From: Pseudoalteromonas phenolica | Lineage (GTDB): Bacteria > Pseudomonadota > Gammaproteobacteria > Enterobacterales > Alteromonadaceae | DNA: 64,000 nt | Direction: 5' to 3' | NCBI RefSeq assembly: GCF_005886345.1 | Contig: NZ_PNEC01000014.1 | Span: 101,503-165,502, forward strand | Part shown: one piece after another, positions 28,414 to 36,822 of the stretch | Position numbering within the stretch: the first letter of the stretch is position 1 | Layout: every line of letters begins with the position of its first letter | The notes under the pieces: generated by a model | What the model saw: only the letters and a program-made list of their open reading frames with translations | The model's database searches: none | What the model was told of the DNA's origin: nothing | Made by a program: the position numbers and the translations under genes

Positions 28414-28887
28414 ATGACACAGTTCAGCGATATCGGTTTATCAACACAAGCAAGTGAAGACCTAGCAGTAAAACTAAATGGCTTATTAAGTAATTACCAA
28501 ATTCAATACATGAATGCGCGTGGTTTTCATTGGAATATCAAAGGCAAAAACTTTTTTGAGCTGCACCTAAAGTTCGAAGAAATTTATGACCAATTATTGT
28601 TAAAAGTAGATGAGCTAGCGGAGCGTATCTTAACCATAGGTGGCCAGCCACTACATGCATTTAGTGATTATCTTGAGCGTGCTGACATTCAGGAAGCGAA
28701 AAACATCGCAGATGGTAATGACGCGGTGACAACATTACTGAATGGCTTCACGCTATTATTAAAACAGCAGCGCGAGATTTTAGGTGTGGCAAGTGACGCA
28801 GAAGATGAAGGTACAGCCGCTCTAATGAGCGACTATATTAAAGAACAAGAAAAGCTAGTGTGGATGCTCAAAGCGTATTTGGGATAA
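28414..28887 (+). CDS. dps: Dps family ferritin-like DNA-protection protein
   Basis: 157 residues from the ATG at 28414, with CAGGAGTAA upstream; a start at 28390 lies before this site and is rejected. The Dps ferroxidase signature is clear: NARGFHWNIKGKNFFELHLKFEEIYD followed by VDELAERILTIGG. Dps forms a dodecamer that stores iron and limits Fenton chemistry, and some bind DNA; this one has a short N-terminus without a basic tail, so DNA binding is doubtful. It lies 2.9 kb from the Fur-regulated sRNAs, but no Fur or OxyR box was seen upstream. Confidence 0.93.
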   Translation: MTQFSDIGLSTQASEDLAVKLNGLLSNYQIQYMNARGFHWNIKGKNFFELHLKFEEIYDQLLLKVDELAERILTIGGQPLHAFSDYLERADIQEAKNIADGNDAVTTLLNGFTLLLKQQREILGVASDAEDEGTAALMSDYIKEQEKLVWMLKAYLG

Positions 28888-29280
28888 CACAGCCAGAGCT
28901 TGTTGATGCTCAGGTTTATGGGCTAAGTAGGTCTGTTCATCGGGGTAAAAGCTCAGCTGAGTTTTTGCCCCTTGCCACAACTGCTTCAATAAATGCTCAG
29001 CGATTGGATTCACACCAATATAGTCGACCCATTTATAGCCTCGTTGCTTTACCCCTTCGAAATACTCTTTAGTTGCCTCCAAACTATCTGAGGTACTCAT
29101 TTCAAATTCAGATAAATTCAGTACAGCACTGTCACAAGGTGTTGGCTCTGACATAACACGCTTAATAATATCATTTTGAAAATCAATCACCCCTTCGCGG
29201 TTGAATCCACCTTTCAACGCAATATAAATCGTCGCATTTTCAATATGAACACGCCATAAACCGTGTGCTTTAAACTTCAT
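28855..29280 (-). CDS. Hypothetical cytoplasmic protein, possible SpoIIAA/STAS-like fold
   Basis: 141 residues from the ATG at 29280, which is preceded by AGGGGT; a longer frame to 29331 has no site. The alternating pattern (YIALKGGFNREGVIDFQNDIIKRV, then SAVLNLSEFEMSTSDSLEAT, then WVDYIGVNPIAEHLLKQLW) fits an alpha/beta STAS or SpoIIAA-like domain, but I recognise no specific family. Its 3' end overlaps the dps 3' end by 33 bases in antisense. Confidence 0.7.
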   Translation of the reverse strand: MKFKAHGLWRVHIENATIYIALKGGFNREGVIDFQNDIIKRVMSEPTPCDSAVLNLSEFEMSTSDSLEATKEYFEGVKQRGYKWVDYIGVNPIAEHLLKQLWQGAKTQLSFYPDEQTYLAHKPEHQQALAVLSQIRFEHPH

Positions 29281-29350
29281 CTTTACCCCTATTAAAACAG
29301 GGCTGTTAAGGTCACAGCCCGTCTTAGACATTTAAAAGTATAGCGTCTTA

Positions 29351-31414
29351 TCAAGACGCCTGTTCAAGCAGGCTAATAAAAAATGCCTGCTCTAGCGCTA
29401 TTTCTTCTAAGCGTTTAAAGCGACCGCTTGCGCCGCCATGGCCAGAACCCATATCAGTTCTGAATAACAATAAAGAGTCTGTTGTTTTAGTTTCACGTAA
29501 TTTCGCAACCCACTTCATCGGCTCCCAATATTGCACTTGCGAATCGTGTAGACCCGTTGTGACTAATATATTTGGATAGGCTTGCTGCTTCAGGTTATCG
29601 TACGGTGAATATGCTTTTATGGTTTGATAATCAGCTTCGTTATTTGGATTACCCCATTCGTCATACTCATTCGTTGTAAGCGGGATTGACTCATCAAGCA
29701 TGGTCGTGAGCACATCTAAAAATGGCACGTGACATCCTACCCCTAAATACAATTGTGGCGCTTGGTTTACCACAGCACCCATTAACAAACCGCCCGCGCT
29801 GCCACCAGAAGCAAAGACTTTATGCGCATCAACATAACCTTGTTCAACAAGGCTACGGGTCACATCTTCAAAGTCATTAAATGAGTTCTGTTTATGGGCT
29901 TTTTTGCCTTGCTCGTACCATTCTCGACCTAACATTTCAGAGCCGCGAATATGCGCTATGGCATAAACAAACCCTCTGTCTAATAAGCTCAGGGTATTAC
30001 TCGAGAAGTTTGGATCTATGGTGATGCCATAAGCGCCATAGCCATACTGCAGCATAGGATTAGAGCCATCTTTTTTGAATAATGACTTTTTATATACCAA
30101 AGAGACAGGCACTTTAACGCCATCTCGCGCCGTAATGTGTAAGCGCTCAGAGGCATAGTCATCCGCTGAAAAACCACCGAGTACTTGCTGCTGCTTTAAG
30201 CACTGCTTTTCACCTGTGGCTAGGTCGCATTCATACACGCTACTCGGCGTAGTCAGACTTGAATAATGAATGCGCACCGCAGTTGATTCTGGCTCGGGGT
30301 TATTGCCCATATGCGCGCTATAACACACATCATTAAATGCCAACGTATGGCTGCCGCCCTGATAGTCATGTACGACAAAACGTGTTTGCCCTAAACAACG
30401 CTCAGTCACAATATAGTGGCTATTGAAAAGCTCTAACCCTTCAATCAGTACGTCTTCTCTGTGTGTAATCTGTGTCTGCCACTTTGCAATATCAGCGATA
30501 TCTTCTAGCTTTGCTGTACAGAGCTTAAAGTTTTTTGCTTGGTGGTTAGAGACAATGAAGTACTGCTCTGCAAACTTATCAATACCAAACTCATGGCCTT
30601 CTAAACGCGGGCACAATAACTCAAATGCCTGTTCCGGATTATTAGCATCGAGCGCCCATTGCTCTGATGTTTCGGTTGCTGCTAGATAAATATAGATCTG
30701 GCTATCGTCACGACTTTTTCCTAAGCCCATATAAAACTGACGATCTTGCTCTTCATAAACGAGCACGTCATCTGATTGAGGCGTACCCAGAACATGTCTG
30801 AACACTTGAAAACCTAGTAGAGTTTGTAGGTCTTTTTTTACATAAAAAACCGTACGATTATCATTGGCCCACACCACTTGGCCTTCGGTATTTTCTAACT
30901 CATCAGACAGATATTCGCCGCTATCTAAGTTGATAAACTTAACTTTATAAATACGTCTGCCATCAGTATCTTCGCTATAGGCCATTAGTTCATCGTTTTG
31001 GCTGACCGCCATATCACCAATATCATAATACTCGTATGGCGCAGCAAGTTCATTGACATCCAGCAGCAACTGCTTGTTTTGCATCTCGGCATTGTCTGCT
31101 CGATAGTGAAACGCATATTCGTTGTCACCTGCAACTTCACTCATATACCAGTATTTACCATCCTTTACTGGCACTGAGCTGTCGTCTTTTACAATGCGCC
31201 CTTTCATTTCTTCAAACAGTTGATCTTTTAAAGCATCGTGAGGTGCCATTACCGCTTTTAGATAGTCATTTTCAGCCTCTAAGTGCGCCAGTATTTCTGG
31301 ATCTTGGCGATTATCGTCGCGCATCCAATAATAGTTATCGACGCGTTGCTCTGCATGCGTCTCTAAAACATGGGGGATTTTTTTTGCGATTGGGGCTGAA
31401 ATAGACTGACTCAC
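29351..31414 (-). CDS. ptrB: Oligopeptidase B (S9A prolyl oligopeptidase family)
   Basis: 687 residues, matching E. coli PtrB in length. An N-terminal beta-propeller (about 70-400) is followed by an alpha/beta-hydrolase domain. Nucleophile motif GGSAGGLLMG near residue 538, Asp in TTGLHDSQVQYWEP, and His in GSGHGGASGRF. YMRDDNRQDPE near the start is typical. It cleaves short peptides after Arg or Lys; no signal peptide, so cytoplasmic. Monocistronic. Confidence 0.96.
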   Translation of the reverse strand: MSQSISAPIAKKIPHVLETHAEQRVDNYYWMRDDNRQDPEILAHLEAENDYLKAVMAPHDALKDQLFEEMKGRIVKDDSSVPVKDGKYWYMSEVAGDNEYAFHYRADNAEMQNKQLLLDVNELAAPYEYYDIGDMAVSQNDELMAYSEDTDGRRIYKVKFINLDSGEYLSDELENTEGQVVWANDNRTVFYVKKDLQTLLGFQVFRHVLGTPQSDDVLVYEEQDRQFYMGLGKSRDDSQIYIYLAATETSEQWALDANNPEQAFELLCPRLEGHEFGIDKFAEQYFIVSNHQAKNFKLCTAKLEDIADIAKWQTQITHREDVLIEGLELFNSHYIVTERCLGQTRFVVHDYQGGSHTLAFNDVCYSAHMGNNPEPESTAVRIHYSSLTTPSSVYECDLATGEKQCLKQQQVLGGFSADDYASERLHITARDGVKVPVSLVYKKSLFKKDGSNPMLQYGYGAYGITIDPNFSSNTLSLLDRGFVYAIAHIRGSEMLGREWYEQGKKAHKQNSFNDFEDVTRSLVEQGYVDAHKVFASGGSAGGLLMGAVVNQAPQLYLGVGCHVPFLDVLTTMLDESIPLTTNEYDEWGNPNNEADYQTIKAYSPYDNLKQQAYPNILVTTGLHDSQVQYWEPMKWVAKLRETKTTDSLLLFRTDMGSGHGGASGRFKRLEEIALEQAFFISLLEQAS

Positions 31415-31504
31415 TTGCCTTTCCTTAAATAAGTTAATTAGCAGCAGTGTAACACAGTCTAAATATGTGAAAAGATTACGAGTTATTCTACATAAGTTAG
31501 ATAA

Positions 31505-32056
31505 TTAACACACTTCCCAAGCCATTTCCCAGAAAGAGCCAACACCAGGTTCAAAGTCACCGCTGATATCGCGACAATACTCACTAAATGGCCAAGCTTT
31601 GCACTTGTAATAACGCCCTGTACCTTGATGCCACACTTTAGTACCTGGCTGATAGTTTTGCGGTTGCTGAGGATAGATGTTTTGCGTGTGTGCTTCACTA
31701 CTTTGCGCCTTCGCTTTAGCAGTGCATTGATAACTGAGTTCAAACTGGGTAATACCACTACTTGGGTGGCTAAAAATAGGAAGTTCTCCATAGCCTACCT
31801 CCCAACCCAACAAAGCTTTTTTACCCACCTTAACAAGGGGGAGATGAAAATTAATGAGACTTGCTAGCTCTCGCGTCCAATACTGCGATGTTTGCATTGC
31901 GTTATAAGCGATATTCAAATTGAGCTGCAACGCTTCGACTTCACCTTCTTGAGTGAAAAAGTGCGCAGTAACATTGTCGCCAACATATAATTGACGATTC
32001 TGTTTTAATACTGATATCTGTTGCCATTCATCAAGTATCAATGGGCGCCTAAACAT
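31505..32056 (-). CDS. GbpA-derived protein lacking the LPMO domain (GbpA2 domain plus chitin-binding module)
   Basis: 183 residues. Residues about 8-108 align by eye with the second domain of N-acetylglucosamine-binding protein A: YVGDNVTAHFFTQEGE, YWTRELASLINFH and SGITQFELSYQ match GbpA segments with the same order. Residues about 130-183 are a CBM5/12-like chitin-binding module: GTKVW, YYKCKAWPFSEYC, FEPGVGSFWEMAW. The N-terminal AA10 lytic polysaccharide monooxygenase domain, the third GbpA domain and the signal peptide are all absent, and an in-frame stop lies about 40 bases upstream. Either a remnant or a re-used binding protein. Confidence 0.75.
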   Translation of the reverse strand: MFRRPLILDEWQQISVLKQNRQLYVGDNVTAHFFTQEGEVEALQLNLNIAYNAMQTSQYWTRELASLINFHLPLVKVGKKALLGWEVGYGELPIFSHPSSGITQFELSYQCTAKAKAQSSEAHTQNIYPQQPQNYQPGTKVWHQGTGRYYKCKAWPFSEYCRDISGDFEPGVGSFWEMAWEVC

Positions 32057-32173
32057 AATTATCTCAAAATAAAAATCGAACCTAAATTATAGCTAGCAAC
32101 CCCCTTAACTCAACCTTTTAACTATAAAGCAGAAATAAATTAATGCTTTTTAATTAAATTGTATGTTCTGCAT

Positions 32174-32199
32174 AAAAAAGGCCAGCAAATACTGGCCTG
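32174..32199 (-). terminator. Intrinsic terminator after the RND pump operon
   Basis: AGGCCAGT / GCTGGCCT with a four-base loop, then TTTTTT on the minus strand. Confidence 0.85.
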
Positions 32200-32220
32200 A
32201 ATACTTTCTAAATTTGGGTA

Positions 32221-35200
32221 TTAGATATTTTGCACTTTACCTTTAGGCTTAAGCGAACTACCAGCACGCTTAATCAAGCTTCCACCCTTACCGAAAACAT
32301 TGCCGATATCAGTTAGTATGATATATAAACATGGTACAAGTAATAGTGTAATTAACGTCGCAAACACAACAGCAAAACCTAGTGAAACAGCCATTGGAAT
32401 AACAAACATAGCCTGTAAGCTGGTTTCAAACATGATAGGCAATACACCCACGAACGTTGTAATTGATGTCAGTGTGATTGCACGAAATCTTGCACAACCC
32501 GCTTCAATTACCGCTTCTTTTATTGAGTGACCCGCTTTACGAGATTGGTTTACAAAATCAGTCATTACTAGCGAGTCATTGATAACAACCCCCGCTGCGG
32601 CAATGATCCCGTAAAGTGAAAACAAGCTTAAATCTAAGCCAAATGCAAGATGGCCCCATAACGCTCCGACCAAGCTAAACGGAATAACAGACATAACAAT
32701 CAGTGGCTGAGAGTAACTTTTAAGCGGAATTGCCAGTAATATATAAACCAGTAGCATACCAATTATGAAAAATACGATTTGCTCATTGGTTTGGGCTTGC
32801 TGCTCTTCAATCGCACCACCTAGCTTAGTTTTAACAGACGGGAACATCTTAATAAGCTCAGGTAATATTTCATCATCAATGCGCTTGGTAACAGCATTAG
32901 GTTCTACGACCTCTTCATCGATGTTGCCGTAGACATAAACAGTACGGTAACCGTCTTCACGACGAATATAACTGATACCCGGTTTTTCAGAGATCTCAGC
33001 CACATCACCTAGCATCACTTCACGCCCTTGGGGCGTTTTTATCACGGTATGCTTCAATGAAGAGTATGCCTCACGAGTCAGTTTAGGGTAGCGCACCATA
33101 ACGCGCACTTCTTCGCCATTACGGATCACGCGCTGCGCTTCACCACCGTAAAAACTTGCACCCACTTGAGAACCTATATCACGTAGAGTTAAACCCAACT
33201 CATAAGCAACCGGTTTGAGAGCTAACTGGATCTCTTTACTGGCAGGATCAATGGTTGAACTCACATCAAAGACGCCTTTTTCAGCTTGCAGCATGCTGAT
33301 CAATCGACGACCAGCCGAATTCAACGTATCTATGTCAGAACCAAATAATAAGTAACCGAAGTCACCATTTTGGCCCATATTGATTACTTCATCTTCAATT
33401 TGGATAGACTTCATACCTGCAATTTCAGGGAGTTGCTCACGCCAACGACGCGTTAGTTCGAAAGTGTTAAACGGGCGTTCTTCTTCATCTACCAGCGGGG
33501 CGAGTAACTTACCCTCAGTTCGACCTTCATTAAACACCATGACATCACGCAACATTGAGACACCATACTCCTGCTGAACTTGCTTATCGACATTCAGCAC
33601 CACAGTCTCAAGCTTTTTCAATGCCTCAATGGTTTGCTCATCCGACACGTTGTCATTCATCGTGATATTGATGCTAGGGAAATCATGCGGGATCTTTGGT
33701 AAAAACAGAGTGCGCAACATACCGCTGCTACTCAAAGCGATACTGGCGATAAACATACCAATAAAGGCACATAAAACAGTCCAACGCCACTCTACACAAA
33801 GTGTGACGAAACGACGGTAAGGCCCATTCACAAACCCAAAGAACTTAGTATTGAACTTATGACGCCAGCTATCTTCTTTAAGCGGCTTGAACTTAATCGC
33901 AGCGATATGCGCAGGCAGTATTAATTTAGATTCAATCAAGCTGAAGAATAGACACAGCAATGCTACTCCGGCAATATTAATAAAGTTGGCACTTTCTGGA
34001 CCCGTAGAAAACATAAGTGGTGCAAATACAGCCATGGTGGTTAGTACACCAAAAGTTGCAGGCGTCGCAACGCGTTTTGCACCCACAATAACGTTGTGGA
34101 CACCTGAGCCTTTTTTTTCTACTTCTGTGTAAGCGCTCTCACCGATTACGATTGCATCATCAACGACGATACCCAGTACCATGATGAAGGCAAATAATGA
34201 GGTCACATTAATGGTAATACCCAGCACTGGCATCAACATAACTGCCCCCAGAAAACATACTGGAATACCAATGGTTACCCACATTGCCAACTTAAATCTT
34301 AAAAATAAGAACAGCATTAGGGTCACTAAGAACATACCTTGTAGTAGATTAGTCTTCATCATGTTTAGACGACCATTTAAGTAATAGGTCATATCAACAA
34401 TGGAATCCAATTCAACACCAGCTGGTAACTCTTGATTCTTGAGTTCAATAAACTTTTTAACTGATTCAGCAACCGGCACCATGTTTTGTTCTTTGGTTGC
34501 CTTAACAGAAATAAATACCGCATTCTTTCCGTTTAATTTGAAGTAGCGCTCGCCTTCAGTAAATTCGTCTTTGATGACTGCAATATCACGTAAAAGTACT
34601 TGACCACCATGTGCACCAATTTTTACCGGTAGTTGACGAAACTCGTCACCGTTATAAGATTGGTTTTCAATACGTACTGAAATTATGCCTGAGTCAGTTC
34701 GTAGCTGACCTGCTGAAAAGTTAGCAGAGTAGTTGCGAATAGTGCTTGCCACTTCATTAATAGTTAAACCGTATTGACGCAGCATGTCTGGTTTTATCTC
34801 AATAGCGATCTCATCTAAAGGCACATTCACATCAACCAACGACACGTTGTTAAGTTGCAATAACTCATCTTCGATGCGTTTGGCCATCGGCTTCAATTCA
34901 GTTAGTGGTAAATCAGCCGACAAAGTCATTTGTATCACTTGCTGCTGAAATTCAATTTGATTAATGGTGACCGGCTCCATCGCTGCAGGGAAAGTCGCAA
35001 TGCCATCGACACGCAATTTTACCTTATCTAACACGTCAGTTAGTTCAACGTCAGGATCGATTTCTAATGTCGCGCTACCGCCATTTCGGTTTGCGCGGTA
35101 CACCCCTTCTTTGATTTCAGTGACATCTTTCAAGGCCTCTTCAATCTTCATCAGAATACTTTCTTCGATTTCTTGCGGTGAAGCACCAGGGTAGTTTGCC

Positions 35201-35370
35201 GCAACAGTAATGTAGTTAATCTCTACATTCGGAAACATCTGTCTTTGAATGGTGTTATAGGTGTACAAACCAATAATGATGATGAAAACCATCAATAAGT
35301 TGGCCGCCACCGAGTTTTTCGCAAACCAAGCAATTAAACCGGTTTGCTTTTCAAGTTCAGCTTGACTCAT
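32221..35370 (-). CDS. RND-family efflux transporter inner-membrane subunit
   Basis: A 1049-residue RND permease with the usual 12-helix layout and two large periplasmic loops. N-terminal WFAKNSVAANLLMVFIIIIGLYT is typical of the subgroup paired with short adaptors. The proton-relay aspartates are present in GIVVDDAIVIGE (helix 4), and AAAGVVINDSLVMTDF marks helix 10. It is preceded by its adaptor with ten bases between, so the two form an operon. No outer-membrane channel gene is adjacent. Likely multidrug or toxic-compound export; substrate unknown. Confidence 0.94.
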   Translation of the reverse strand: MSQAELEKQTGLIAWFAKNSVAANLLMVFIIIIGLYTYNTIQRQMFPNVEINYITVAANYPGASPQEIEESILMKIEEALKDVTEIKEGVYRANRNGGSATLEIDPDVELTDVLDKVKLRVDGIATFPAAMEPVTINQIEFQQQVIQMTLSADLPLTELKPMAKRIEDELLQLNNVSLVDVNVPLDEIAIEIKPDMLRQYGLTINEVASTIRNYSANFSAGQLRTDSGIISVRIENQSYNGDEFRQLPVKIGAHGGQVLLRDIAVIKDEFTEGERYFKLNGKNAVFISVKATKEQNMVPVAESVKKFIELKNQELPAGVELDSIVDMTYYLNGRLNMMKTNLLQGMFLVTLMLFLFLRFKLAMWVTIGIPVCFLGAVMLMPVLGITINVTSLFAFIMVLGIVVDDAIVIGESAYTEVEKKGSGVHNVIVGAKRVATPATFGVLTTMAVFAPLMFSTGPESANFINIAGVALLCLFFSLIESKLILPAHIAAIKFKPLKEDSWRHKFNTKFFGFVNGPYRRFVTLCVEWRWTVLCAFIGMFIASIALSSSGMLRTLFLPKIPHDFPSINITMNDNVSDEQTIEALKKLETVVLNVDKQVQQEYGVSMLRDVMVFNEGRTEGKLLAPLVDEEERPFNTFELTRRWREQLPEIAGMKSIQIEDEVINMGQNGDFGYLLFGSDIDTLNSAGRRLISMLQAEKGVFDVSSTIDPASKEIQLALKPVAYELGLTLRDIGSQVGASFYGGEAQRVIRNGEEVRVMVRYPKLTREAYSSLKHTVIKTPQGREVMLGDVAEISEKPGISYIRREDGYRTVYVYGNIDEEVVEPNAVTKRIDDEILPELIKMFPSVKTKLGGAIEEQQAQTNEQIVFFIIGMLLVYILLAIPLKSYSQPLIVMSVIPFSLVGALWGHLAFGLDLSLFSLYGIIAAAGVVINDSLVMTDFVNQSRKAGHSIKEAVIEAGCARFRAITLTSITTFVGVLPIMFETSLQAMFVIPMAVSLGFAVVFATLITLLLVPCLYIILTDIGNVFGKGGSLIKRAGSSLKPKGKVQNI

Positions 35371-35380
35371 CTGCTACTCC

Positions 35381-36541
35381 TTAAAGCTTGTCTGTGGTTT
35401 CAGCTTTGGATGAATCTGAACCAGCTACTTTTACCGACATCCCTGTTTGCGGGTATTCAGGCAAAGTAGTTACCAGTTTTTCGTTGTCTTTCAGGCCTGT
35501 GCTCACGTAGAAATATTCACCTTCTTCACGGATCACCTGCACCTTGCGAGATTCAAGTTGGCCTTCGCTATTTAACAACCATACGGTGTTGTTATTGACC
35601 AGATCTTGCGGCAAGCGGTAGATGCTATTTAACGTTTTACCAGAGAAGTTTACTTGTACGTATGAGCCAAACTTCACTTGTGGCTGTTGCGTCTGTAACC
35701 CATATGGATCTGCAATTCTAACTACCAGATTTACCATACGCGTTGCTTTATCAACCACACCTAAATCACGGTGGATTTTTGCAGAGCGGGTAAAACCATT
35801 TAAGCCCGTTTGAGTGATCGTCGCATCTAGACCTTCGATTCGCTCTGGCAGGAACGCACTGTCGAAACCAGCTATAGGAATGACCACTTCTGCATGCTCA
35901 ATATTATTCAGCTGAGCAACACTGCTACCCATATTTACAAACTGACCCAAACCAATATCACGTGACACAATTAATGCATCGTAAGGGGCAAGAATGTCGC
36001 AGTTATCTAAATCTCTTTGTGCACGTTTAAGCGCTGCCTTTGCTGATTTCAGCCCAGCTTTCGCACTCAAGAGTTGCGGTTTACGTAGAAATAAATCGGT
36101 GTGCTTTTTATTCGGGAAGCGTCTCGCCTCATCGGCTGCCACATCGGCAAGTGCTTGCTCTTCAATTAGCTTTGCTTCGGCACGAGAGACTTCAGCTTCG
36201 GCTTGTAATAGTGCTGCTTGATAATTGTCTTTTTCTATACTCAGTAGTACTTCACCCTTAGCGACAATACCACCGGTTACAAAGTTATCGTGCCAAGCTA
36301 CCACTTCGCCCGACACTTGCGCAGAAAGTCTAGTGCTTTCAAAAGGCTGTACTTCACCATAACTATTAATCACAACTTGGTGATCTAGTGAAGAAACCGC
36401 TTCTACAGCGACAACAGGACGAGTATCAACTTGTTCCTTTGCGTCTGGTTCATTTGCTAAAGCATTAATGCCCTTCGCGCCCATCATCCCAACAACAATA
36501 GCTGCGAAAGGGAATATCCATTTTAGTACCTTCGTTTGCAT
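35381..36541 (-). CDS. RND efflux periplasmic adaptor (membrane fusion protein)
   Basis: 386 residues. N-terminal membrane anchor (about 8-25), barrel-sandwich hybrid halves (VSGEVVAWHDNFVTGGIVAKGEVLLSIE and ILAPYDALIVSRDIGLGQFVNMGSS types), an alpha-hairpin between them (YQAALLQAEAEVSRAEAKL...), beta-barrel and C-terminal membrane-proximal domain. It bridges the RND pump to an outer-membrane channel. First gene of the operon, upstream of the pump. Confidence 0.93.
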   Translation of the reverse strand: MQTKVLKWIFPFAAIVVGMMGAKGINALANEPDAKEQVDTRPVVAVEAVSSLDHQVVINSYGEVQPFESTRLSAQVSGEVVAWHDNFVTGGIVAKGEVLLSIEKDNYQAALLQAEAEVSRAEAKLIEEQALADVAADEARRFPNKKHTDLFLRKPQLLSAKAGLKSAKAALKRAQRDLDNCDILAPYDALIVSRDIGLGQFVNMGSSVAQLNNIEHAEVVIPIAGFDSAFLPERIEGLDATITQTGLNGFTRSAKIHRDLGVVDKATRMVNLVVRIADPYGLQTQQPQVKFGSYVQVNFSGKTLNSIYRLPQDLVNNNTVWLLNSEGQLESRKVQVIREEGEYFYVSTGLKDNEKLVTTLPEYPQTGMSVKVAGSDSSKAETTDKL

Positions 36542-36822
36542 AACGACTTCACCTATTAAAAAATTTGCTAGCCTACTCTACTTTTTATACTAACAAGATT
36601 AATACCAAGAAAAATGTGACATTTGTAAGAATCTGTTACAGCTAATACGCTATTTATTAAAATTTGGACTTTTCATACCCTGTTACAAAATCAAAACAAA
36701 CATAAGACACTGTTTGGTATGGCTTTTTAAATAAAAAAGCAAGTGTCGCATCGCAACTTAATAGCAATAACAATGATATTAGGTACACTGATTTCTTCTA
36801 ATAACAATGAATACGCGTACTT

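Noticed and set aside
29343..29359. Perfect inverted repeat GCGTCTTATCAAGACGC over the ptrB stop codon as a terminator
   Set aside because: The stem overlaps the stop codon, the loop is only three bases and no proper T tract follows on the minus strand.
31483..31791. Alternative frame of 102 residues within the GbpA-like gene
   Set aside because: It is a basic, low-complexity shadow of the true frame and has no ribosome binding site.
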